Below the pieces are notes generated by a model that was not told the DNA's origin, ran no database searches, and saw only the letters and a list, made by a program, of their open reading frames with translations. A stretch of DNA of 64,000 nt, from positions 124,001-188,000 of the forward strand of contig NZ_FOGD01000002.1 of the NCBI RefSeq assembly GCF_900111115.1, read 5' to 3'. Source of the stretch: Giesbergeria anulus. Lineage in GTDB: Bacteria > Pseudomonadota > Gammaproteobacteria > Burkholderiales > Burkholderiaceae_C. The position numbers and the translations under genes are program-made. Of this stretch, positions 1-9,009 are shown one piece after another (positions within the stretch are counted from its first letter, which is position 1; each line of letters begins with the position of its first letter).

Positions 1-2145
1 ACCCTGCCAGAGCAAGAAAATGCCCTCATCCGCGCCCGTGCTTTTGCCGAGCCCCTGATTGCCGATGAAAACCTAGCCACCGGCGAAAATGCCCTCGCCC
101 ACGCCGATGCCGTAGCCGCCATCCTCAAGGTGATTGGCGGCTCCGAGGCCATGCAGGCGGCCAGCTACTTGGTGCATGCCTGTATGCACCTGAACAAGCC
201 TGAAGAGGTAATTGCCAAAGCCTTCGGCCAGAACTTTGCCACCTTGGCCGTCGAAACCACCAAGCTGATGCGAGTGCAAGAGCGCGCGCGTGCCGTGCAT
301 CCGTCGGTGCAGCAGGTCAACGACCCGGCGGTGCAAACCGAAAATGTGCGCAAAATGCTGCTGGCGTTTTCACGCGACTTGCGCGTGGTGATGCTGCGGC
401 TGGCCTCGCGCCTGCAAACCCTGCGCTACCACGCGGCCAGCAGCACGCCAGTGCCCCCCAGCATCTCGCACGAGGCGCTGCATGTGTTTGCGCCGCTAGC
501 CAATCGGCTGGGCATCTGGCAAATCAAGTGGGAGATGGAAGACCTGGCCTTTCGCTTTCTGGAGCCACAAACCTACCGCGAAGTGGCCCGCCTGCTGGAC
601 GAAAAACGCGCTTGGCGCGAGGTCTATATGGCGCAACTACGCGCCAGAGTGGCGTCTGAACTGCGCGCACGCAGCATCAGTGCCAGCGTGCAGGGGCGGC
701 CCAAGCATATCTACAGCATCGTCAAAAAAATGCGCGGCAAATCGCTGCATTTTGACCAGTTGTTTGATTTGCGCGCCTTGCGCGTCATTGTGCCCAGCGT
801 GCGCGATTGCTATGCGGCCCTCAGTTGGATTCATGCCCAATTTGAGTCCATTGCCGAGGAGTTTGATGACTACATCGCCCGGCCCAAGCCCAATGGCTAC
901 CAATCGCTGCATACCGTCGTCTATGACGAAGCTGGGCGCACCATTGAGATTCAGATTCGCACCCAAGCCATGCACGACCACGCCGAGCACGGTGTGGCTG
1001 CGCACTGGGCCTACAAAGAGGCGGGCAGCAAAGGCTATGCCGGGGTCTCGGCCAATGGCGACTACGACAGCAAAATTGCCGTGCTGCGCCAGTTGCTGGC
1101 ATGGGAGCGCGACTTGGTGGGCGCACCGCAACAACAAGGCCTGTTTGATGACCGCATCTATGTGCTCACGCCCGACGCGGCCATTGTTGAATTGCAGCAA
1201 GGCTCCACGCCGGTCGATTTTGCCTATGCCGTACACACCAACTTAGGCCACCGCTGCCGGGGTGCCAAGATCAACGGCAACATGGTGCCGCTCAACACCC
1301 AGTTGCAAAACGGCCAAACAGTAGAGATCATCGCGACCAAAGAAGGCGGCCCGTCACGCGATTGGCTCAACGCCGATTTAGGCTACCTCAACAGCAATCG
1401 GGGCCGCGCCAAGGCCAGAGCGTGGTTCAACGCCCGGGCCCTGCACGAAACCGTGGCCCGTGGCCGCGAAGCAGTCGAAAAACTGTTGCAGCGCGAAGGC
1501 AAAACCGCCATCAAACTGGACGATCTGGCAGGACAGTTAGGCTTCAAATCAGCCGATGCGCTGTTTGAAGTGGTGGGCAAAGACGAGTTCTCACTGCGCA
1601 ATATCGAAAATCTGCTGCGCCCTCCAGAGCCGCCCCCTGATATTGAAGACTATCTGCTGCAAAGAAAAGTCCGCTATGCCGACCGCACGCCCAAAGGCGG
1701 CGTACTGGTGGTGGGTGTCGATTCGCTGATGACGCAGTTAGCCAAATGCTGCAAGCCCGCGCCGCCCGACGAGATTTGTGGCTTTGTCACCCGTGGCAAA
1801 GGGGTGAGCGTCCACCGGGCCGATTGCAGCAATTTTCATGAACTGGCCGCACGCACGCCTGAGCGCGTGATTGAGGTCGAATGGGGCCTGCCCAAAAAGT
1901 CGGACGTGGCTTCGGTCTATCCGGTGGATGTCATGGTGCAAGCCTCCGACCGCCAAGGCTTGCTGCGCGACATCTCAGAAGTTTTTGCCAAAGAAAAAGT
2001 CAACGTGGTTGGTGTGCAAACCCAGAGCGTCAAGGGCACAGCTTGGATGACCTTCACCGTAGAGGTCTCGGATGCTGGCCGTTTGAGGAAGGTACTGGCT
2101 GCGGTGGCGATGGTGCCTTGTGTGCGCTCGGCGCGTCGGCGTTGA
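1..2145 (+). CDS. relA: GTP pyrophosphokinase RelA (5' end cut by window)
   Basis: The reading frame is open from base 1, so the N-terminus lies outside the window. The protein makes (p)ppGpp from GTP/GDP and ATP in the stringent response. The N-terminal HD region is degenerate (around bases 160-200 it reads SYLVHACMH, without the HD metal ligands), so hydrolase activity is probably lost. The synthetase domain follows with the RelA-type EFDD signature at 859-870 (SpoT-type enzymes carry RxKD), then PKPNGYQSLHT, a TGS domain starting near 1153 and a C-terminal ACT domain near 1915-2130. This combination indicates RelA rather than bifunctional SpoT. A hairpin terminator follows directly. Confidence 0.93.
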   Translation, partial: TLPEQENALIRARAFAEPLIADENLATGENALAHADAVAAILKVIGGSEAMQAASYLVHACMHLNKPEEVIAKAFGQNFATLAVETTKLMRVQERARAVHPSVQQVNDPAVQTENVRKMLLAFSRDLRVVMLRLASRLQTLRYHAASSTPVPPSISHEALHVFAPLANRLGIWQIKWEMEDLAFRFLEPQTYREVARLLDEKRAWREVYMAQLRARVASELRARSISASVQGRPKHIYSIVKKMRGKSLHFDQLFDLRALRVIVPSVRDCYAALSWIHAQFESIAEEFDDYIARPKPNGYQSLHTVVYDEAGRTIEIQIRTQAMHDHAEHGVAAHWAYKEAGSKGYAGVSANGDYDSKIAVLRQLLAWERDLVGAPQQQGLFDDRIYVLTPDAAIVELQQGSTPVDFAYAVHTNLGHRCRGAKINGNMVPLNTQLQNGQTVEIIATKEGGPSRDWLNADLGYLNSNRGRAKARAWFNARALHETVARGREAVEKLLQREGKTAIKLDDLAGQLGFKSADALFEVVGKDEFSLRNIENLLRPPEPPPDIEDYLLQRKVRYADRTPKGGVLVVGVDSLMTQLAKCCKPAPPDEICGFVTRGKGVSVHRADCSNFHELAARTPERVIEVEWGLPKKSDVASVYPVDVMVQASDRQGLLRDISEVFAKEKVNVVGVQTQSVKGTAWMTFTVEVSDAGRLRKVLAAVAMVPCVRSARRR

Positions 2146-2158
2146 AACTTTTTTGCAT

Positions 2159-2182
2159 AAAAAACGGAGGCTGCCGTTTTTA
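2159..2182 (+). terminator. Rho-independent terminator of relA
   Basis: An eight-pair stem AAAAACGG/CCGTTTTT with a six-base loop begins 14 bases after the relA stop, and the 3' arm itself supplies the T tract. It sits between relA and the tRNA-Val gene. Confidence 0.7.
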
Positions 2183-2183
2183 T

Positions 2184-2194
2184 GGTGCTACAAT
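2184..2194 (+). promoter_or_regulatory. Possible extended -10 promoter of tRNA-Val
   Basis: TGCTACAAT (2186-2194) fits an extended -10 element, TGnTATAAT, located 25 bases before the mature tRNA 5' end. No clear -35 hexamer is seen at 17 bp, so this is a weak call. Confidence 0.35.
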
Positions 2195-2218
2195 AGCGTT
2201 CTCTGTTGATTCAGACAG

Positions 2219-2295
2219 AGGCGCGTAGCTCAGCTGGTTAGAGCACCACCTTGACATGGTGGGGGTCGTTGGTTCGATTCCAATCGCGCCTACCA
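2219..2295 (+). tRNA. tRNA-Val (GAC)
   Basis: A full cloverleaf can be drawn. The acceptor arm is AGGCGCG/CGCGCCT, the D arm starts GCTC, and the anticodon stem CCACC/GGTGG encloses the loop TTGACAT with anticodon GAC. The T arm is GTTGG-TTCGATT-CCAAT, discriminator A, and the 3' CCA is encoded. Length is 77 bases. A strong terminator follows. Confidence 0.95.
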
Positions 2296-2318
2296 ATTCT
2301 CCGCAAAAAGCGGCACAA

Positions 2319-2353
2319 AAAACCTTTCAGATTTCGGTCTGAAAGGTTTTTTT
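2319..2353 (+). terminator. Terminator of tRNA-Val
   Basis: The inverted repeat AACCTTTCAGA/TCTGAAAGGTT closes a short TTTCGG-type loop and runs into a stretch of seven T residues. It lies 25 bases after the tRNA and just before the next gene. Confidence 0.85.
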
Positions 2354-2374
2354 GTTTTTGCGTGCCTAAGCGCT

Positions 2375-3280
2375 ATGCTTACCAACATGGCACAACTCAT
2401 GGATTCCTTTTTTCGCGCCCTAGCGTATTGCATGCTGCCGCGTGTGATCGCTTGGTCTTTGCTACCCTTGCTGCTCATGGGGGCACTGGCCGTGGGTGGC
2501 GGCTACCTCTACTGGCAAGAAGCCGTACAGGCCATGCGCACCACCTTGGAGGCTACCAGTTGGCTTGGTTTTGTCTGGAGTTGGCTAGAGCAGCAGGGCC
2601 TGAGTAACGTCACACAGCTGCTGGCCCCGATCATGGTGGCCGTGCTAATCACACCCGTGATTGTGCTGGTCTCGCTGCTCACAGTCGCCTTTTTAATGAC
2701 GCCCGCGTTGGTGGCTTTGGTCGGGCAACGGCGCTTTCCGACCTTAGAGCGTCTGCAAGGCGGCTCGTTACTGCACAGCATAGTGGCTTCTATCGGCGCA
2801 ACACTGCTGGCGCTGGCGGCACTGTTGTTGTCTATGCCCTTATGGCTGATTCCGCCACTGGTGCTGATCGTGCCGCCCTTGATCTGGGGCTGGCTAACCT
2901 ACCGAGTCATGGCATTGGATGCCTTGGCAGAACACGCCAGCAACGCCGAATGCCAAGAACTGCTGCGCCGCCACCGCATGACCTTGCTGCTGATGGGCGT
3001 GATTTGTGGCTATCTGGGGGCAGCCCCGGCCATTGTCTGGGCCTCTGGGGTGTTGTTTGTGGCCGCCTTCTTCATTCTGGTGCCCTTGGCCATCTGGATT
3101 TACACCTTGGTGTTTGCCTTTTCGTCTTTATGGTTTATCCATTTTTGTTTGGCAGCGCTGCAACAATTGCGTGCGGAGCAGCGCGCTGCCGCCCCAGACG
3201 GGCCGCTGCCCACCATAGCCACCCTGCCCGAAAGTGCCGAGCTGCAGCCACCGCCTGTTCTGCCACCTTCCGTTTCCTGA
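2375..3280 (+). CDS. EI24-domain integral membrane protein
   Basis: This 301-residue protein is almost entirely hydrophobic helices. A first membrane segment lies around residues 25-45, a pair around 85-115, a long hydrophobic block around 140-175, and further segments around 200-255. The tail is proline rich and cytoplasm-like. The pattern and local motifs match the EI24/CysZ-like family (Pfam EI24), but CysZ sulfate-transport function cannot be assumed. An alternative ATG four codons later (2387) is equally possible; neither has a strong ribosome site. It is followed 14 bases later by the CinA-like gene, so the two are probably cotranscribed. Confidence 0.75.
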   Translation: MLTNMAQLMDSFFRALAYCMLPRVIAWSLLPLLLMGALAVGGGYLYWQEAVQAMRTTLEATSWLGFVWSWLEQQGLSNVTQLLAPIMVAVLITPVIVLVSLLTVAFLMTPALVALVGQRRFPTLERLQGGSLLHSIVASIGATLLALAALLLSMPLWLIPPLVLIVPPLIWGWLTYRVMALDALAEHASNAECQELLRRHRMTLLLMGVICGYLGAAPAIVWASGVLFVAAFFILVPLAIWIYTLVFAFSSLWFIHFCLAALQQLRAEQRAAAPDGPLPTIATLPESAELQPPPVLPPSVS

Positions 3281-3294
3281 AAAAGCAACACCTT

Positions 3295-4113
3295 ATGCAA
3301 AAATTCGGTCTCATTATCGTTGGCGATGAAATCCTCTCAGGCAAGCGTGCCGACAAGCATCTAGCCAAAATCATTGAGCTGCTGGCCGCACGCGGTTTGG
3401 CACTGTCTTACGCCGACTATGTGGGCGACGACCCCGAACGCATCACTGCCACCTTGGGCCGGGCCTTTGCCTCTGGTGATGTGGTGTTTAGTACCGGCGG
3501 CATCGGTGCCACACCGGATGACCATACCCGCCAATGTGCTGCCCGCGCCTTGGGAGTGGCATTGGAGCTGCACCCGGAGGCCGCTGCCCTGATCCGCGAA
3601 CGCATCCAAGACATGGCCCGCGAGCAGGATGTGCCCTTTGATCCCCAATTGCCCGACAACCTACACCGCCTCAACATGGGCATGTTTCCGGTGGGAGCGC
3701 GCATCATTCCCAATCCGTACAACAAAATTCCCGGTTTTAGTTGCAGCGTGCCCAATGCTGGTGCAGTGCATTTTGTGCCCGGTTTTCCGGTCATGGCTTG
3801 GCCGATGGTGGAATGGGTGCTAGAGCAGCACTATGGTCACCTGTTCCATCAAGCACCCCAAACGGAGCATTCTGTGCTCGTCTATGGTGCAATGGAAGCA
3901 GCACTCACACCGCTGATGCAGCAGCTAGAGCACGACCACCCAGAGGTGCGCGTGTTCAGTTTGCCCAGTGTCGATCACCCGGTGCATGGCCGCCATATTG
4001 AATTGGGTGTTAAAGGCCCCACCAGCGCCGTACCCGCTGCTTGGGTCGATTTGCGTGCAAAGCTGCACCAACTTGGTGCAAATTGTGGCCCCGAATTGGT
4101 GCGTAATCTTTAA
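3295..4113 (+). CDS. CinA-like molybdopterin-binding-domain protein
   Basis: This 272-residue protein starts with FGLIIVGDEILSGKR and contains STGGIGATPDDHT, both hallmarks of the MoaB/MogA-like fold shared by CinA N-terminal domains. The C-terminal CinA deamidase domain is absent, so it is a stand-alone COG1058-type protein, usually annotated competence/damage-inducible protein A. ATG 3295 places the conserved N-terminus at the start; the longer open frame upstream overlaps the EI24 gene and is not used. The 3' end of the gene (4064-4103) also carries NtrC-binding sequence for glnA. The actual substrate is unknown. Confidence 0.8.
   Translation: MQKFGLIIVGDEILSGKRADKHLAKIIELLAARGLALSYADYVGDDPERITATLGRAFASGDVVFSTGGIGATPDDHTRQCAARALGVALELHPEAAALIRERIQDMAREQDVPFDPQLPDNLHRLNMGMFPVGARIIPNPYNKIPGFSCSVPNAGAVHFVPGFPVMAWPMVEWVLEQHYGHLFHQAPQTEHSVLVYGAMEAALTPLMQQLEHDHPEVRVFSLPSVDHPVHGRHIELGVKGPTSAVPAAWVDLRAKLHQLGANCGPELVRNL
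4064..4080. promoter_or_regulatory. NtrC binding site for glnA (perfect dyad)
   Basis: TGCACCAACTTGGTGCA is a perfect 7-3-7 inverted repeat and matches the enteric NtrC consensus TGCACC-N5-GGTGCA. Its centre is about 118 bases before the predicted glnA start point, where enhancer sites are expected. It lies inside the end of the preceding coding region. Confidence 0.85.
4087..4103. promoter_or_regulatory. Second, weaker NtrC half-site
   Basis: The right half TGGTGCG at 4097-4103 matches the NtrC half-site at six of seven positions, while the left half (GGCCCCG) matches only partly. Its centre is 23 bp from that of the perfect dyad, about two helical turns, which fits cooperative binding of two dimers. 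Inference from spacing and sequence only. Confidence 0.5.
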
Positions 4114-4163
4114 GCGCTTATCCAAGCATAAGGCGGGCGCAAACAGGCACAATAGCGCCGTGG

Positions 4164-4180
4164 CTGGCATGTAATCTGCT
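4164..4180 (+). promoter_or_regulatory. Sigma-54 promoter of glnA
   Basis: CTGGCATGTAATCTGCT aligns with the sigma-54 consensus YTGGCACG-N4-TTGCW. GG is at 4166-4167 and GC at 4178-4179, exactly 12 bases apart, with one core mismatch (C for T at the -14 position). The start site is predicted near 4190, 43 bases before the glnA ATG. Confidence 0.8.
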
Positions 4181-4232
4181 TTGACCGGACATATATCTAT
4201 TTTTTCAACGAGCGTTTTTCCAGGAGAACCTG

Positions 4233-5648
4233 ATGGCCAAGACCGTTGCAGACGTGATGAACATGGTGAAAGAAAACGAAGTCAAGTTTGTTGACTTCCG
4301 TTTCACCGATACCCGTGGCAAGCAACACCACACCACGGTGCCGGTGTCGCATTTTGATGAAGACAAGTTCTCGTCGGGCCACGCTTTTGATGGCTCTTCT
4401 ATTGCCGGTTGGAAAGGCATTGAAGCCTCCGACATGCAATTGATCCCTGACCCGAACACGGCAGTGATCGACCCCTTCTTTGAAGAACCCACCCTGGTGA
4501 TGACCTGCGACGTCATCGAACCCAGCGATGGCAAGTCGTATGACCGCGACCCCCGCTCCATCGCCAAGCGCGCTGAAGCCTACCTCAAGGCTTCTGGCTT
4601 GGGCGACACCGCCTTCTTCGGGCCAGAACCCGAATTCTTCATTTTTGATGGTATCCGTTGGGGCACTGAGCCACACAACACCTTCTACGAAATCGAAGAA
4701 TACGAAGCCCCTTGGAACACCGGCTCCAAGCTCGACGGCGGCAACCGTGGCCACCGTCCCACGGTCAAGGGTGGCTACTTCCCAGTGCCCCCTGTCGATA
4801 GCACGCAAGACATGCGCGCTGAGATGTCGCTGATTTTGGAATCCTTGGGCATTCCCGTTGAAGTGTTCCACCACGAAGTGGCTGGCGCAGGCCAAAACGA
4901 AATCGGCACCCGCTTTAGCACCTTGGTAGAGCGCGCCGACTGGACGATGCTGCAAAAGTACGTCATCCACAACGTAGCCAATGCCTACGGCAAGACTGCT
5001 ACCTTCATGCCCAAGCCCTACCACGGCGACAACGGCTCCGGTATGCACGTTCACCAGTCGGTCTGGAAAGACGGCAAGAACCTGTTTGCTGGCGACGGCT
5101 ATGCAGGTCTGTCGGACTTCGCCCTGTACTACATCGGCGGCATCATCAAGCACGCCCGCGCCCTCAACGCCATCACCAACCCTGGCACCAACAGCTACAA
5201 GCGTCTGGTTCCCCACTTTGAGGCTCCGGTCAAGTTGGCCTACTCGGCCAAGAACCGCTCGGCATCGATCCGTATTCCTTACGTGTCCAACCCCAAGGGC
5301 CGCCGCGTCGAGGCTCGCTTCCCCGATCCACTGATGAACCCCTACTTGGGCTTTGCTGCCCTGCTGATGGCGGGTCTGGACGGCGTGGAAAACAAAATCC
5401 ATCCCGGCGAAGCTGCCACCAAGGATCTGTACCATCTGCCCCCCGAAGAAGACAAGCTGGTGCCCACCGTGTGCCACAGCTTGGATCAAGCGCTGGAGCA
5501 CCTCGACCAAGACCGCGCCTTCCTGACCAAGGGTGGTGTGTTCTCTGACGCCATGATCGATGCCTACATCGAACTGAAGATGACTGAAGTGACACGCTTC
5601 CGTATGGCTGTGCACCCTGTCGAATACGACATGTACTACTCGCTGTAA
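4233..5648 (+). CDS. glnA: Type I glutamine synthetase
   Basis: The 471-residue cytoplasmic enzyme joins ammonia to glutamate using ATP, the entry point of ammonium assimilation. Length and sequence fit the dodecameric GSI-beta class: FDGSSI near residue 53, the metal/ATP motif GSGMHVHQS near 268, [10 protein letters not shown] near 320, and the adenylylation tyrosine in [10 protein letters not shown] near 397. The presence of that site implies control by GlnE adenylylation. AGGAG at 4222 supports ATG 4233. The NtrC sites and sigma-54 promoter upstream, and ntrB-ntrC downstream, indicate nitrogen-regulated expression. Confidence 0.98.
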   Translation: MAKTVADVMNMVKENEVKFVDFRFTDTRGKQHHTTVPVSHFDEDKFSSGHAFDGSSIAGWKGIEASDMQLIPDPNTAVIDPFFEEPTLVMTCDVIEPSDGKSYDRDPRSIAKRAEAYLKASGLGDTAFFGPEPEFFIFDGIRWGTEPHNTFYEIEEYEAPWNTGSKLDGGNRGHRPTVKGGYFPVPPVDSTQDMRAEMSLILESLGIPVEVFHHEVAGAGQNEIGTRFSTLVERADWTMLQKYVIHNVANAYGKTATFMPKPYHGDNGSGMHVHQSVWKDGKNLFAGDGYAGLSDFALYYIGGIIKHARALNAITNPGTNSYKRLVPHFEAPVKLAYSAKNRSASIRIPYVSNPKGRRVEARFPDPLMNPYLGFAALLMAGLDGVENKIHPGEAATKDLYHLPPEEDKLVPTVCHSLDQALEHLDQDRAFLTKGGVFSDAMIDAYIELKMTEVTRFRMAVHPVEYDMYYSL

Positions 5649-5690
5649 TCAGCACCGGGGCTGGGCTACATCGGCCCAGCTACCCAACCG

Positions 5691-5721
5691 AAGGCGGTGT
5701 GTATAGCGCACCGCCTTTTTT
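5691..5721 (+). terminator. Terminator of glnA
   Basis: AAGGCGGTG pairs perfectly with CACCGCCTT over nine bases around a nine-base loop and is followed by TTTT. It should largely separate glnA from the downstream ntrBC transcripts. Confidence 0.85.
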
Positions 5722-5878
5722 CATGCCAGTACAGCTGGTGTGTGCCAGCCACGGAACCTAGATGGCACACTGCTATCGGATGAACTGTAGGGTGCTGCTG
5801 CCATTTGTCTCGTAGACGGGCAAAGTCTTTCGCGGATACTCTGGCGCATACCCCTGCATGTTCTGGGCGAGGAATTGA

Positions 5879-6385
5879 ATGAAGAAAACACGTTTCATCT
5901 TGCGGTCTGGCTTGCTGTGCGCCATCTTGGCAGCCCATGCAGCTTGGGCGCAAGATCGCATCTACCGCTGCGGTAACGAATACACCAACAATGCCACCCA
6001 AGCGCGAGAGCGCGGCTGCAAGGCGGTGGATGGCGGCAACATTACCGTGGTGCAGTCACCGCCACGCAACAATGCGGGCGCTGCTGCCGGTAGTAAACCG
6101 GCTGCCACCGCCACATCGCCTGCCGGGGCACCCAAGGTTGACAACAGCGCGCAGCGCGCCCGTGATGCCGATGCCCGTGCTATTTTTGAAGCCGAATTGC
6201 GCAAAGCCCAAACCCGATTAGCTGATTTGCAAAAAGAATACAACAACGGTTCCCCGGAAAAAACTGCCCTTGAGATGCGCAATGTGCAAGGCTACGCCGA
6301 GCGCACGGCAGAACTCAAGGCCAACATTGCGCGGGTAGAAAGCGATATTGCGAGCATTCAACGCGAGATGGGGCGCCTGAAATGA
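5879..6385 (+). CDS. Secreted small coiled-coil protein, unknown function
   Basis: This 168-residue protein starts with a Sec signal peptide (basic MKKTRFILR, hydrophobic core, likely cleavage after AAWAQ near residue 25). A short cysteine-containing segment follows (IYRCGNEYTN...RGCK, two cysteines that could form a disulfide), then an alanine/proline linker and a C-terminal charged helix from about residue 95 that looks like a coiled coil. The N-terminal mature segment loosely resembles DUF4124-type proteins. AGGAA lies just before the ATG. Its stop overlaps the ntrB start (ATGA), so it is translated with the nitrogen sensor, but no functional link can be shown. Confidence 0.75.
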   Translation: MKKTRFILRSGLLCAILAAHAAWAQDRIYRCGNEYTNNATQARERGCKAVDGGNITVVQSPPRNNAGAAAGSKPAATATSPAGAPKVDNSAQRARDADARAIFEAELRKAQTRLADLQKEYNNGSPEKTALEMRNVQGYAERTAELKANIARVESDIASIQREMGRLK

Positions 6386-7461
6386 CGCCATCCGCCCCCA
6401 TGCCGGTACTGGCCGGACGTTTCCAGTCGCTCGATTTGCTGTCGGTGTTGGTAGCCGTGCTGCGCGGCGATGGCACTGTGCAGTTTGCCAATGCTGCCCT
6501 TGAAGACGCCGTCGGGCTATCGCGGCGCACCCTAGAGGGCATGGACTTTACCCAGTTCTTCACCCTGCCCTCGTTGCTACAAAATGCGCTGGCAGGCAAC
6601 CGCAGCGAGGATTTTGCTGCCGTGCGCTTTGATGGTTGCCTCAAGCGCTTGCACCAAGAGCCGGTGCTGGTACACGTGAGTGTGGTGCCCGGTGATGGCC
6701 CCGGCGAGGTGCTGATAGAGCTGTGGCCGCTAGAGCAGCAGGCCCGCCAAGACCGTGAAGAGCGCCTGCGCGATCAGGCCCAAGCGCACAAAGAGCTGAT
6801 ACGCAATTTGGCCCACGAAATCAAAAACCCACTGGGAGGCATTCGCGGGGCTGCCCAGTTACTGGAGATGGAACTCGACAGCCCGGAGATGACGGAATAC
6901 ACCCAAGTCATCATCCATGAGGCCGACCGCCTGCAAAGTTTGGTCGATAGGCTGCTAGAGCCGCACCGCCACCCCCATCTGGTGGGCGACGTAAATATCC
7001 ACGAAGTCTGTGAGCGCGTGCGCTCTCTGGTGCTGGTGGAGTATCCGCAGGGCTTGCGCATTGAGCAAGACTACGATATTTCGATCCCAGAGTTTCGCGG
7101 CGACCAAGCACAACTGATTCAGGCGGTGCTCAACGTGGTACAGAACGCGGCGCAGGCGCTGGTGCCGCAAATGGCACAGCACGACGCACGCATCATCTTG
7201 CGCACCCGCGTGGCCCGGCAAGTGACGCTGGGGCGCGAGCGCTACAAGCTGGCATTGGAATTGCATGTCATTGACAACGGGCCGGGCGTGCCCGATGCCA
7301 TACGGGAGCGCATTTTTTATCCCTTGGTGTCGGGGCGCGATGGCGGGTCGGGCTTGGGTTTAACGTTGGCACAAACTTTTGTGCAGCGCCACCACGGCAT
7401 GATCGAGTGCGATAGCGCGCCCGGTCGCACCGACTTTCGCATCCTGATTCCGCTGCCCTGA
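6382..7461 (+). CDS. ntrB: Nitrogen-regulation sensor histidine kinase NtrB
   Basis: This 359-residue soluble kinase senses nitrogen status, normally through PII protein, and phosphorylates NtrC. It has a PAS-like N-terminal domain (residues 15-115), an H-box NLAHEIKNPLGG with phosphoacceptor His145, an N-box region (VLNVVQNAAQA) and G-box GSGLGL at 322-327. No membrane segment is present, as expected for NtrB/GlnL. Its ATG overlaps the previous stop, and ntrC follows after 36 bases. Confidence 0.95.
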   Translation: MTPSAPMPVLAGRFQSLDLLSVLVAVLRGDGTVQFANAALEDAVGLSRRTLEGMDFTQFFTLPSLLQNALAGNRSEDFAAVRFDGCLKRLHQEPVLVHVSVVPGDGPGEVLIELWPLEQQARQDREERLRDQAQAHKELIRNLAHEIKNPLGGIRGAAQLLEMELDSPEMTEYTQVIIHEADRLQSLVDRLLEPHRHPHLVGDVNIHEVCERVRSLVLVEYPQGLRIEQDYDISIPEFRGDQAQLIQAVLNVVQNAAQALVPQMAQHDARIILRTRVARQVTLGRERYKLALELHVIDNGPGVPDAIRERIFYPLVSGRDGGSGLGLTLAQTFVQRHHGMIECDSAPGRTDFRILIPLP

Positions 7462-7497
7462 GGATAAATAACCGGTAACCAGTGAGAGACAACACCC

Positions 7498-9009
7498 ATG
7501 AAGCCGATCTGGATAGTAGATGACGACCCCTCGATCCGCTTTGTGCTGGAAAAAGCACTGGCGCGTGACAACCTGCCCACGCGCAGCTTTACTAACCCGC
7601 GCGAAGTGCTGGAGGCGCTGGCCGAGGTCGGCTCTGGCGATGCCTCCCAGCCGGGGCCGCAAGTGCTGGTCAGTGATATTCGGATGCCCGGTGGCTCCGG
7701 GCTACAGTTGCTAGAAAAAGTCCATGCCATGCAACCGGCATTGCCCGTCATCATCATGACGGCCTATTCCGATCTGGACAGTGCGGTGTCTGCGTTTCAG
7801 CGCGGTGCGTTTGAATACCTGCCCAAGCCCTTCGATTTGCCCAAGGCGGTAGAGTTAATACGCCGTGCTGTGCAAGAAAGCCAGCGCGAAAGCGTAGCCC
7901 AAGACAGCCCCGCCGCCGCTGCCGAGATGCTGGGCCAAGCCCCAGCGATGCAAGATGTGTTCCGCGCCATTGGCCGCTTGAGCCAAAGTGTGGTCACGGT
8001 GCTGATTACCGGCGAGTCTGGCTCCGGCAAAGAGCTGGTTGCACGGGCCTTGCACAAACATTCACCCTGCGCCAGTGGGCCGTTTGTAGCCATCAACACC
8101 GCCGCCATCCCCAAAGACCTGCTCGAATCCGAACTGTTCGGCCATGAGCGTGGTGCTTTTACTGGCGCGCAAACCCAGCGCCGGGGCCGCTTTGAGCAGG
8201 CAGAAGGCGGCACGCTGTTTCTGGATGAAATTGGTGATATGCCCTTCGATTTGCAGACACGGCTGTTGCGCGTGCTGTCAGATGGGCATTTTTACCGCGT
8301 GGGTGGGCACAGTGCCGTCAAGGCCCATGTGCGCGTGATTGCCGCTACGCACCAGCATCTGGAGCAGCGCGTAAAGGATGGTGGTTTCCGTGAGGATTTG
8401 TTCCACCGCCTGAACGTGATCCGGCTGCGCCTGCCCGCCTTGCGCGAGCGCCCCGAAGATGTGCCGATGCTCACGCGCCACTTTTTACAACAAAGTGCGC
8501 GCCAATTGGGCGTGGAGCCTAAACGCATTGCCGATGCCGCCTTGGCCCGGTTGGCGCTGTTTGCCTTTCCAGGCAATGTGCGCCAACTAGAAAACATCTG
8601 CCACTGGCTGACCGTGATGGCCCCAGCCCAAGTGATTTCGGTGCAGGATTTACCGCCAGAGGTGCTAGAAGTGCCCGCAGCGCCAGCAGCAGCCGTAACG
8701 CCCGCACAGCTCCCCATACCCCCCTTGGGCCAACCGCCGATTCATGTGCCGCCAATGGCAGAGCCAAGGGCTGGGGCCATCTATGCCGACTGGGAGTCCA
8801 CGCTGGAAGCAGAAGCCCAAGCGCTATTGGCAAGTGGGCAAGCGGATGTCTGGGATGTGCTGACGCGCCGTTTTGAGTCTCGGCTCATCACAGCGGCCTT
8901 GGCGGCCACGCATGGCCGACGCATGGAGGCGGCGCAGCGCCTAGGCATTGGGCGCAACACCATCACACGCAAAATCCAAGAGTTGGGCTTAGATGCCCAT
9001 GAGGACTAA
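7498..9009 (+). CDS. ntrC: Nitrogen response regulator NtrC, sigma-54 activator
   Basis: The 503-residue regulator has a receiver domain with phosphoacceptor Asp60, an AAA+ domain with Walker A GESGSGKE (172-179) and the sigma-54 contact loop GAFTGA (219-224), and a Fis-type helix-turn-helix at the C-terminus (EAAQRLGIGRNTITRKIQELG). A proline-rich insert of about 40 residues separates the AAA+ and DNA-binding parts. Its likely targets are the dyads at 4064 and 4087 upstream of glnA. It is the distal gene of the ntrBC unit. Confidence 0.96.
   Translation: MKPIWIVDDDPSIRFVLEKALARDNLPTRSFTNPREVLEALAEVGSGDASQPGPQVLVSDIRMPGGSGLQLLEKVHAMQPALPVIIMTAYSDLDSAVSAFQRGAFEYLPKPFDLPKAVELIRRAVQESQRESVAQDSPAAAAEMLGQAPAMQDVFRAIGRLSQSVVTVLITGESGSGKELVARALHKHSPCASGPFVAINTAAIPKDLLESELFGHERGAFTGAQTQRRGRFEQAEGGTLFLDEIGDMPFDLQTRLLRVLSDGHFYRVGGHSAVKAHVRVIAATHQHLEQRVKDGGFREDLFHRLNVIRLRLPALRERPEDVPMLTRHFLQQSARQLGVEPKRIADAALARLALFAFPGNVRQLENICHWLTVMAPAQVISVQDLPPEVLEVPAAPAAAVTPAQLPIPPLGQPPIHVPPMAEPRAGAIYADWESTLEAEAQALLASGQADVWDVLTRRFESRLITAALAATHGRRMEAAQRLGIGRNTITRKIQELGLDAHED

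Noticed and set aside
2842-3294. Long in-frame extension before the CinA-like protein
   Set aside because: It overlaps the EI24 gene in another frame and has no membrane or family-like sequence; the conserved N-terminus begins at ATG 3295.
4197-5615. 472-residue minus-strand frame opposite glnA
   Set aside because: It is an antisense shadow caused by the codon use of glnA and has no family features.
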